Shown in pieces: positions 44,523-51,642 of a stretch of DNA of 64,000 nucleotides. The first letter of the stretch is position 1, and the number at the start of each line of letters is the position of its first letter. This stretch comes from Clostridiales bacterium (GTDB taxonomy: Bacteria; Bacillota; Clostridia; Saccharofermentanales; Saccharofermentanaceae), in contig JAFRQR010000033.1 of NCBI GenBank assembly GCA_017428545.1, positions 1 to 64,000 of the forward strand. The letters are read 5' to 3'. The position numbers were made by a program, and so were the translations under genes. Under the pieces are notes generated by a model that saw only the letters and a program-made list of their open reading frames with translations, searched no databases and had not been told where the DNA came from.

Positions 44523-45665
44523 TTATCCTACGATTGCGGCGAATTCTTCCATGATACCGGAGATACCGATGTTCTGCGGGCAGACGGCTTCACAGCTCTG
44601 GCAGTGCAGGCACGCGGAAGGTTTCTTGTCAGCCGGAAGCGCACCCACGGCCATCGGGGCGATGAAGTCAAAGCCGCCTCCGTCAACAGTGATATTGTGT
44701 TCGTTAAAGAGGGCGATAAGCCTCGGAATATCCAGTTCCATCGGGCAGTGGCTGACACAGTAGTGGCAGGCCGTGCAAGGAACGGAGCGGACATTCAGCA
44801 TTTCATCTGCGACCGCCATAAGCCCTTCCATCTCATCGGCAGAAAGCGGCTTTTCTTCGGAGAAGGTCTTGATGTTACTCTCAAGCTGTTCCATGTTCGA
44901 CATACCGGATAGAATTACCGTCACTTCCGGGATCGACTGAAGGAATCTGAAGGCCCATGCAGGGATCTCTTCCTCAGGTCTTATCGTGCGGAGTTTGTCA
45001 GAGAAACGCTCCGGCATATTTGCCAGTTTTCCGCCACGGAGCGGTTCCATGACCCATACCGGAATGCCCCGTTCACGAAGCATCTCGACCTTTTCTTTTC
45101 CGTGCTGGAATGTCCAGTCGAGATAGTTTAACTGCAGCTGGCAGAACTCCATATCCTTGCCGTAGGCATCCAGGAAGCGCTTCAGCACATTGAGTTCGCC
45201 GTGGCAGGAGAATCCGAGGTGCTTGATCTTCCCTTCCTTTTTCATCTGCATCAGGTAATCATAGATGCCGTACTTGGGATCGAGGTAGTAATCGATATTC
45301 ATCTCGCATACGTTATGGAAAAGATAGAAATCGAAATACTCCACGCCGGTCTTTCTAAGCTGCTCAAGAAAGATCTCACGGACTTTCGTCATGTTCCCGA
45401 GATCGTATCCCGGGAATTTATCTGCGAGGTAAAAACTCTCCCGCGGATGGGAAGCAAGCGCCTGCCCCATCACGAGCTCGGAATTTCCATTATGGTATCC
45501 CCAGGCCGTATCAAAATAATTGATGCCCGCATCAAAAGCGTTGTCCACCATTTTCTTCGTGCCTTCAACATCGATCTTCGAATCGTTCCCGTCGATGACC
45601 GGAAGCCGCATCGCACCGAATCCCAACGCGGAGATCTTTATGTCCTGAAATGATTTATACAGCAT
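44523..45665 (-). CDS. Aldo/keto reductase with C-terminal ferredoxin domain
   Basis: The 380-residue protein has an aldo/keto reductase barrel: LGFGAMRLP, NYFDTAWGYHNGNSE (Asp, Tyr), LADKFPG (Lys) and FYLFHNVC (His). A C-terminal 4Fe-4S part carries CTACHYCVSHCP and CLHCQSCEAVCPQ. Such fused enzymes are common in Clostridia and probably pass electrons between ferredoxin and a small carbonyl substrate, which is unknown. The reductase probably works in the cytosol. It ends in the aspS-shared terminator element. Confidence 0.92.
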   Translation of the reverse strand: MLYKSFQDIKISALGFGAMRLPVIDGNDSKIDVEGTKKMVDNAFDAGINYFDTAWGYHNGNSELVMGQALASHPRESFYLADKFPGYDLGNMTKVREIFLEQLRKTGVEYFDFYLFHNVCEMNIDYYLDPKYGIYDYLMQMKKEGKIKHLGFSCHGELNVLKRFLDAYGKDMEFCQLQLNYLDWTFQHGKEKVEMLRERGIPVWVMEPLRGGKLANMPERFSDKLRTIRPEEEIPAWAFRFLQSIPEVTVILSGMSNMEQLESNIKTFSEEKPLSADEMEGLMAVADEMLNVRSVPCTACHYCVSHCPMELDIPRLIALFNEHNITVDGGGFDFIAPMAVGALPADKKPSACLHCQSCEAVCPQNIGISGIMEEFAAIVG

Positions 45666-45716
45666 GGTATTGTCCTCCCCAAAATGAATCTTGATCTATT
45701 TTCATAGTAACACAGG

Positions 45717-46532
45717 TCACAGCAATCTCTTATAGATATCCAGCATACTCTCGATCTGATACTGAAGAAGCCAGGCCGCGTTGTTATATTCCGGCTCCGC
45801 CTTAATGACCGAAAGGAGTTTCGGAAAGTACTGCTCGGTCTCTTTGATCATGCGTATGATCCTTTCCCTGCTCAATCCCCACGACATAGTCGTGATGTTA
45901 TTGCATCTGTCAATGCACTTGATCAGGGCGGCTTTCGGGTTCTTGGCGATGGAAGCATAGTACGCTTTCAGGACAGCATCCCGGTCCTCATCCGTCGTTT
46001 TCTTGTGTGTGAGAAGCTCAATTAATTCTCTTGCTTCTTCACCCACCGGAAGTTCTTCCGGATTCTTCCCGCAGTCTTCTACGACATCGTGCAGCAGGCA
46101 CGCGGCGATGACCGCATCGTCCTTGATCTCCATCGAAAGCGCATGGCACGCCAGATTTAGTGGGTGGTAGATATAGGGAACTTCTGATTTCTTTCTCTTC
46201 TGTCCTTTATGCGCTTCGGCCGCGAAATCAACCGCCTTCTGGGTATCTTTTAACCCGAGGCTTTTGGCCGAGGTCTTCACGAAAGTCTTCATGTGCTCCC
46301 AGTTATAGATCGCATCTTTGGTCTTAAAGACACCCTGTTTTTCCTCGACCAGCGCGTTTACGGAGACCTCGAAAAGAGAGGCGAGCCGGATCAGTTTCTC
46401 GGTGTCCGGCTTATACTCATCTCTTTCCCAGGAAGAGACCGCCTGAAAAGTCACGCCGATCGCATCCGCGACCTGCTCCTGGGTGAGTTTTCTTTCTTCA
46501 CGAAGTCTTCTAAGATTTGTTCCGAAGCTCAT
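45717..46532 (-). CDS. HTH (Xre) protein fused to an HD alarmone-hydrolase-like domain
   Basis: Residues 1-65 are a Cro/C1-type HTH (LTQEQVADAIGVTFQAVSSWERDEYKP). Residues about 90-230 form an RSH-type HD domain: AAEAHKGQKRK, YIYHPLNLA, AACLLHDVVEDCG and IKCIDRCNNI supply the metal-binding His, HD, ED and Asp-x3-Asn residues of (p)ppGpp hydrolases. Thus it may both bind DNA and hydrolyse a nucleotide alarmone; the fusion is inferred from one uninterrupted frame. ATG 46532 follows GAGGTGG; a GTG three codons upstream is less likely. It starts 11 bases after the 46544-46999 gene. Confidence 0.82.
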   Translation of the reverse strand: MSFGTNLRRLREERKLTQEQVADAIGVTFQAVSSWERDEYKPDTEKLIRLASLFEVSVNALVEEKQGVFKTKDAIYNWEHMKTFVKTSAKSLGLKDTQKAVDFAAEAHKGQKRKKSEVPYIYHPLNLACHALSMEIKDDAVIAACLLHDVVEDCGKNPEELPVGEEARELIELLTHKKTTDEDRDAVLKAYYASIAKNPKAALIKCIDRCNNITTMSWGLSRERIIRMIKETEQYFPKLLSVIKAEPEYNNAAWLLQYQIESMLDIYKRLL

Positions 46533-46543
46533 GTAATCCACCT

Positions 46544-46999
46544 CTAGTCGATAAATCCCATGCTATAGATATCTTCTGCGCCGAGTTCTTCCAGGTCTTT
46601 CTTCATGTCTCCCTGAATGGTCTCCATGAAGCCCTGATCCCAGCAGTCATCCGTCAGCCCCAGATCCGGTGGCTTGATGCTGTATTCCTTACCATTCAGC
46701 ACGAAGGTGGTCTCCACCAGCTTCGCCGGCCATCCGGGCTTTTTGTCCCATTCTTCCTTCTTCGGTACCAGTTCTTTCTTCCACTTCTCCAGAAGGAACT
46801 TCACCGTCTGATCAGCGACCAACTTCATTGCTTCTTCTTCGGTAATGTCCTCATAATCAGTGATGTCGTGCTGGATCTTTAAAAGTCCGGGCATAGATAC
46901 CCACTTGCCGTTTTCCCAGCCACAAGCATCCCAATTGTCAGTAATCCTGGCAATTCTTCTTACCTCACCGTTAAAACGAAAAACATAGTAGTTTTTCAT
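46544..46999 (-). CDS. Unknown 151-residue protein paired with HTH-HD gene
   Basis: The protein starts MKNYYVFRFNGEVRRIARITDNWD, is rich in Trp, Lys, Glu and Asp, and has no signal peptide or membrane segment. A middle helical part reads EEEAMKLVADQTVKFLLEKWKKEL. I recognise no domain. GGAGG lies upstream of ATG 46999. It is the first gene of a tight pair with the HTH-HD protein, so a functional partnership (target, substrate protein or toxin-antitoxin-like pair) is possible but not shown. Confidence 0.65.
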   Translation of the reverse strand: MKNYYVFRFNGEVRRIARITDNWDACGWENGKWVSMPGLLKIQHDITDYEDITEEEAMKLVADQTVKFLLEKWKKELVPKKEEWDKKPGWPAKLVETTFVLNGKEYSIKPPDLGLTDDCWDQGFMETIQGDMKKDLEELGAEDIYSMGFID

Positions 47000-47090
47000 C
47001 TCTCATCACCTCCATCCACCTACAGGATAGAGGTTTCGACATCTTTAGTTTAGCGAGTAGGGATTTAAGTTTCAAGATAGATTTCAAGTT

Positions 47091-47642
47091 CTACTTGAGT
47101 TTTGCTCCATCGGCAAAAGCACTGCCCACTTTTTCTCCCAGCGCCACATATGCATTGTTGCACGGGTCAAATGCGATCGGGCGGAGTTTCTTAAGGTCGA
47201 TCTTTCCGTCCGTTACGACACTTTCGTCAGCAGATACATTCACGATCTCTCCGATAAGGATCCCGTCCTCGAAACTTTTGACACGGCATTCCAGCGCCAT
47301 CGGAAGCTCGTCGATGAGCGGCGCGTCGACAAACTCACTCTTTGTGGCATGGAAGCCTGCTTTTTCAAATTTATTCGGGACTTTTCTTGCGGATTCGATA
47401 CCCACATAGTCACAGGCAATTACCTGGTCTTCGGTCGCCATACTTACTGTAAAGGCTTTTCTGACTGCCAGGTTATCCGTCGTCTTATGTTCTCCCAGAC
47501 TGATCGTGATCTCCTGAAAATCCGTGGTAATGCCCCATGCCGCATTCATCGCATCCGGCACCCCGTTCTCGTCGTATGTCGCAATGATCAAGACCGGCTG
47601 CGGCAGCATGATCGGCTTCGCTCCATAATTCACTCTGCTCAT
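47091..47642 (-). CDS. Flavin reductase family protein
   Basis: The 183-residue protein starts MSRVNYGAKPIMLPQPVLIIATYD, then NAAWGITTDFQEITISLGEHKTTDN, with the FMN-binding split-barrel layout of flavoredoxin/flavin reductases. A NAFTVS-like AFTVSMATEDQV strand and KFEKAGF follow. It likely binds FMN and moves electrons in the cytosol. ATG 47642 follows GGAGGTACGTTT; an upstream extension has no family match. The divergent racemase gene is separated by the hairpin array. Confidence 0.88.
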   Translation of the reverse strand: MSRVNYGAKPIMLPQPVLIIATYDENGVPDAMNAAWGITTDFQEITISLGEHKTTDNLAVRKAFTVSMATEDQVIACDYVGIESARKVPNKFEKAGFHATKSEFVDAPLIDELPMALECRVKSFEDGILIGEIVNVSADESVVTDGKIDLKKLRPIAFDPCNNAYVALGEKVGSAFADGAKLK

Positions 47643-47796
47643 AAACGTACCTCCTGTCAGGGTTCTATATGTTTTTAGAATAGCACACATAATCTACGAA
47701 GATAATACAAATCGCGATATGCTCTGACTCCTCTTCTTGTGCTCCGTATTCCTACTATCTGTCTATCTGTTTGGTGGATATAGCACGCACTTTTGT

Positions 47797-48033
47797 ATAC
47801 CCCCTAGGGGTATCTGGCGTCACATGATAGGACTAAATCTTTATTTTGTAGAATTTAGTCCTACATTTTTCCAAAGAAAATGGGACTAAAAATCCAAAAT
47901 CATGTTTTTAGTCCCATTTCACCCCCTCACTTCTCCCTGTTTTTATGTTTCAGAGGTGCTTTTCGGCCATAAAACATCACATATACCCTCCATGCAATAG
48001 GACGAAAAACCATATTTTACAAATTTAGTCCTA
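47797..48033. repeat. Hairpin array built on TAGGACTAAA / GGGACTAAA
   Basis: ATACCCC-CTA-GGGGTAT (47797-47813) is followed by three hairpins: TAGGACTAAAT/ATTTAGTCCTA (47828-47863, 11-base arms), AAATGGGACTAAAAA/TTTTTAGTCCCATTT (47878-47919, 15-base arms), and TAGGACGAAA/TTTAGTCCTA (47998-48033, one mismatch). A GTGCTTTT word lies between the second and third. The rest of the 473-base gap 47643-48115 shows no gene; it separates divergent genes. Confidence 0.85.
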
Positions 48034-48115
48034 CAGTTTATTCCCAAACACATCCGGAAGTTTTATTATCAAGAAGCATAATCAAAAACAGATGCAAAAT
48101 TCGGAAGGATCTCAT

Positions 48116-48805
48116 ATGAAGAAAATAGGCTTAGTCGGCGGCACCGGTCCCGAATCAACTTTGATGTATTATAAAGAACTCAATACCCGTATCGATCAGA
48201 TGACAAATGGCAAAGCGATGCCCGATCTTGCGATCGAGAGCGTGGATTTCCGAAAGGCCTGGGCCTATGTTTCTAACGGCGAAAATGATAAGCTGGCGGA
48301 CTATCTTTCCGAGAAAGTTTCCTGCTTGAAAAGCACCGGCTGTGAGGTCATTTCGCTCACTGCCGGCACGATGCATCTGGTGATAAATGAAATCGAAAAG
48401 AAGACCGGCGTCTCCCTCGTAAGCATCCCGAAGGCCGTAGCCGATGAAGCCAAAAGTAAGGGCTATACAAAGGTCGGCCTTCTCGGCACGATCTTTACGA
48501 TGGAACAGGACTACATGAAGAAAGACCTTATCGATGCCGGCATCGAAGTCTGTATTCCGGATAAGGAAGATCGCGAGCTAGTCGCCACGCGCATTTTTGA
48601 AGAACTCGAACTGGGTATCGTAAAAGAAGAAACACTCAAAGAGTTCCAGGATCTCATCTCCAAAATGAAGAACGGGCAAGGCATCCAGGCAGTGATCCTC
48701 GGCTGCACCGAGCTCCCACTTCTTCTCAATGAAAAGAACTCTCCTCTCCCCGTTTTAGACAGCGTGGAGATACACATCAAGAAGCTGATAGATCTGGCGG
48801 TGTAA
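48116..48805 (+). CDS. Aspartate/glutamate racemase family protein
   Basis: The 229-residue protein has the two-domain racemase fold: KKIGLVGGTGPESTLMYYKELN, LVSIPKAVADEAKSKGYTKVGLLGT and AVILGCTELPLLL with the second catalytic Cys. At the first catalytic position, where most members have Cys in a C-N/T-T-x-H motif, this protein reads SLTAGTMH, so Cys is replaced by Thr or Ala. Members of this kind can still act on one enantiomer or have other substrates. ATG 48116 follows GGAAGGA. Confidence 0.85.
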   Translation: MKKIGLVGGTGPESTLMYYKELNTRIDQMTNGKAMPDLAIESVDFRKAWAYVSNGENDKLADYLSEKVSCLKSTGCEVISLTAGTMHLVINEIEKKTGVSLVSIPKAVADEAKSKGYTKVGLLGTIFTMEQDYMKKDLIDAGIEVCIPDKEDRELVATRIFEELELGIVKEETLKEFQDLISKMKNGQGIQAVILGCTELPLLLNEKNSPLPVLDSVEIHIKKLIDLAV

Positions 48806-48916
48806 AAATCAGCAAGCGTAATATGATTATATTCTTCCTAATGGTAACTATCTATTCCCATCAAGTGTAATTTTTTAGCCGAAGTTCATCTCACCCACTG
48901 TCCGTGGGAGCCTTTG

Positions 48917-48938
48917 AATGAAAAATTTTTCATTTTTT
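48917..48938 (+). terminator. AT-rich hairpin with T-run downstream of the racemase
   Basis: AATGAAAAATTTTTCATT is a perfect palindrome followed by TTTT. A CCCAC/GTGGG hairpin lies about 20 bases before it. Confidence 0.45.
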
Positions 48939-49043
48939 CGGAAAACACTTGCACAAATCCGGAAAAAGAGTGTTAAGATGGATTCAGAGGTAAAAATTCT
49001 CACGTTTCTCGCACTGCAAACATTGGAGTATTAGGAGGGTGTC

Positions 49044-49283
49044 ATGAAGAATAGATTGAGAAGTGCTCTTGCCTGCTTTATATTGTCGTTTTTTGCGTAT
49101 TTCCGCTATCTGCTGGCTGTTTCCGCAGTTCTGTTTATCGGAAGCATCTTTTTCCATCCGCTTCTTTACGCAGGAATACTCGCTCTCGTCTTAGACGCCA
49201 TCTTCTCTATCGGCGTAACAGTGCAGGTCACAATGGTCGGTCCCGTTTTCAAACAGGATTTCATTTTCCAGAAAGACCCTTGA
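49044..49283 (+). CDS. Small membrane protein (79 residues)
   Basis: The protein has a basic start (MKNRLRSALACF), two or three hydrophobic segments (about 10-32, 35-58) and a short polar end (FKQDFIFQKDP). AGGAGG lies eight bases before ATG. No family is recognised. It stands alone between the racemase and the convergent zincin lipoprotein. The ribosome-binding site is the main reason to believe it is real. Confidence 0.6.
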   Translation: MKNRLRSALACFILSFFAYFRYLLAVSAVLFIGSIFFHPLLYAGILALVLDAIFSIGVTVQVTMVGPVFKQDFIFQKDP

Positions 49284-49314
49284 CTTTTCAAAAAGCCGCT
49301 AAATATTTCACCGG

Positions 49315-51513
49315 TCATGCTGCTTGAGCTGCATGGTCTGATTTTTGACGCTCGATCTCCTTTTCCCAGGAAGTTTTCTCCGGCCAGTTTTCCGAATCAA
49401 ATGCCTCTCTTATGCACTCGCTTAAGTACGTTGCTTTTTCCAGGCATTCATCGCTGATCTCCGTTTTAAGAAGGAGTGCTTTCATAAGAAGGACTCTGTC
49501 TCTTCCCGGCATTCTCATCGCATCGAAAGATACGACATATTCTTTGAAGCGGCCGTAGTCGCATTCTTCATCTTCTTCGTGTGCATATCCGAAATAACGG
49601 AATCCTTCCGCATTCAGAGCCTTCCATTTTTCTTCCGAAAAATAAGGATCCTCGAAGTTTTCGTAGTAGTTCGAAAGGCGCATTTCCGTCGCGGTAAGGA
49701 TCGCGTCCAAAAGCAGCCCGTCGATCTGCGTTTCCTGATCATCTGCATTTGCTTCCAGGATAATACTGAACAGATAGCCGTCCTCCTGCGCTGTGCAGCG
49801 AAGCTCCGTATACAGTTGCGGACGTCTTACCAGATCGATCTCAAATCCAGAAAAATAACCATAACAGAAGTCATCGAAATACCCCTTCGGGAACATATCG
49901 AGGACTGCTTCGATACGGTCCAGTGCTTCGTTCATTTCCTTGGTTTTGCAATATCCCGATTCGGACCGGTCGATATAATCCGGAAGCGTCTCCTCCAGGC
50001 GGATAAAAACGCCGTATCGGTTGCCCAGCTCAGCCGCGCGGTCATAGAGCTCCTGCATCTCCTTTGACTTACTGTCATACGCCTCCTGGCTGTGAAGAGC
50101 CGACGTATCGCGTTTCAAAGAAGAAAGACGATCGGAAAGTTCTTTTCCCGAAGGAAGAGGAGCCGGAATTGCACTCGGGTACGAATGAACATAATACTGA
50201 TACGAAAGCACTTTCTCCGCGTCAAAATCGTAGTCGATCAGGATCGCTGTCGCCGCGCTGTGATCGATATTTGCCGGACGCTCCAGGATCGTCGTCAGGC
50301 TTGGTCTTTCACCCAGATATATCACCGAAAACGTGCTCCGGACCGACGGGTTTGAGCCCTGATCGAGCTGCGAAAGGATCCCTTCCGTGATCTCCCACAT
50401 ATCCGAGGAGGTCGCCATATAGTTCAGAAGTTCTTTGTGATCGCATCCCACATAATCGAAGAACTGCGAATTGATCTGCCTTAAGATATATCCGAATACC
50501 TGATCTTCCTGCCAGGACGGGCCCTTGACGTGTTCGTAAAGGTCGATCAGCACGTCCTCCAGACGCACGTTGGTCTCCGGCGCTTCACCTCTTCCGTAGG
50601 TATAATAATTGAAAGACTTGATCACTTCATAGATCTTCGGATCATCATAGCCGGCCTCACGCAGAAGCTCGACAAAAAGCATGTCGGAGTCGGACCGGAA
50701 ATAAAGGCTGTCCAGCGTTTCTTTTCCGTAGATGTGCTCCAGACCCGTAAGAAAACCCGTCTGGCAGGAATAGGTAACCGGGGTCTTCGAAAAGTACTTC
50801 GCCTGATAAAGCTCCGCGCCGCCTTCGGTGATGAAGTCCGTCGAAACGATCCCCACGATCTCTTCCCATTCTTTTGCCGTCAGGTCCTCTTCTTTGGCGA
50901 TCCTTTCGCCCGTGAAGTAGAGATTACAGCGCTTTTCGCCATCGAGAAAAGCATCGGTAAAATGCATCAGTTCGTGAAATACCGTGGTGTAGCAGGCCTC
51001 ATTTTCGTAGATCCCGCCTTCCCCGCTGATCCGGATCCTGTTATCCAGATCGCTGAAATCCCCGTCGGCTCCGCTGAGCACCATGTCCTCGATCGTAAGA
51101 TCCGAAAGTTTTCCGAGGAAATAGTCGAGAGTCTCTTCGTTATAATGCTCCGCGATAACAGGGAACAGATGCAGTGCATATGCCCTGTAATCGTTAAGTT
51201 TCGGGTTATTGATAACGATGTTTGCATATCGGGTGAAAAGCTCGTATTCGCCCCTGATCTCATCCATCGAGACGCCGAGTTCTTCAGATAGGTCCAGCGC
51301 CTCTTTTTCCGCCGGATCAAGAACTCCCGTATTGTTCATCTCGACAACAGGTTCCTCATCGAAAATGAGCTCTTCTTCGGCCGTTTCCGCAGTTGTCGCG
51401 ATGGTGCTTCCTTCTTTTGTATATCTTTCCTTCCGGCAGCCGCATAATGAGAGCGCCGAAAGCGACAATGCACCTGCCATCAGGGCACTTAACGTCTTAT
51501 GAAATTGCTTCAT
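49315..51513 (-). CDS. Putative zinc metallopeptidase lipoprotein
   Basis: The 732-residue protein has a lipoprotein signal (lipobox LCGC, Cys 26) and a zincin motif FHELMHF with HExxH at residues 180-184. A likely third ligand lies in FITEGGAELYQ (Glu 230 or 234), the spacing seen in gluzincins. It should act on the outer face of the membrane. The C-terminal 400 residues are mostly helical with no recognised domain. Substrate and family are unknown to me. Start follows GAGGTAATGAC, a modest ribosome-binding site. Confidence 0.75.
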   Translation of the reverse strand: MKQFHKTLSALMAGALSLSALSLCGCRKERYTKEGSTIATTAETAEEELIFDEEPVVEMNNTGVLDPAEKEALDLSEELGVSMDEIRGEYELFTRYANIVINNPKLNDYRAYALHLFPVIAEHYNEETLDYFLGKLSDLTIEDMVLSGADGDFSDLDNRIRISGEGGIYENEACYTTVFHELMHFTDAFLDGEKRCNLYFTGERIAKEEDLTAKEWEEIVGIVSTDFITEGGAELYQAKYFSKTPVTYSCQTGFLTGLEHIYGKETLDSLYFRSDSDMLFVELLREAGYDDPKIYEVIKSFNYYTYGRGEAPETNVRLEDVLIDLYEHVKGPSWQEDQVFGYILRQINSQFFDYVGCDHKELLNYMATSSDMWEITEGILSQLDQGSNPSVRSTFSVIYLGERPSLTTILERPANIDHSAATAILIDYDFDAEKVLSYQYYVHSYPSAIPAPLPSGKELSDRLSSLKRDTSALHSQEAYDSKSKEMQELYDRAAELGNRYGVFIRLEETLPDYIDRSESGYCKTKEMNEALDRIEAVLDMFPKGYFDDFCYGYFSGFEIDLVRRPQLYTELRCTAQEDGYLFSIILEANADDQETQIDGLLLDAILTATEMRLSNYYENFEDPYFSEEKWKALNAEGFRYFGYAHEEDEECDYGRFKEYVVSFDAMRMPGRDRVLLMKALLLKTEISDECLEKATYLSECIREAFDSENWPEKTSWEKEIERQKSDHAAQAA

Positions 51514-51642
51514 GTCATTACCTCATCAGAATTATGAACCGATTATACGAGGTAATTCTATGGGGCAAGTGACAGTATAGAAATAATCAGAAAAACCGGA
51601 TCCTTTGGCAAAAGCACCTTTCGGGCTCACCAAACGCGCGTA

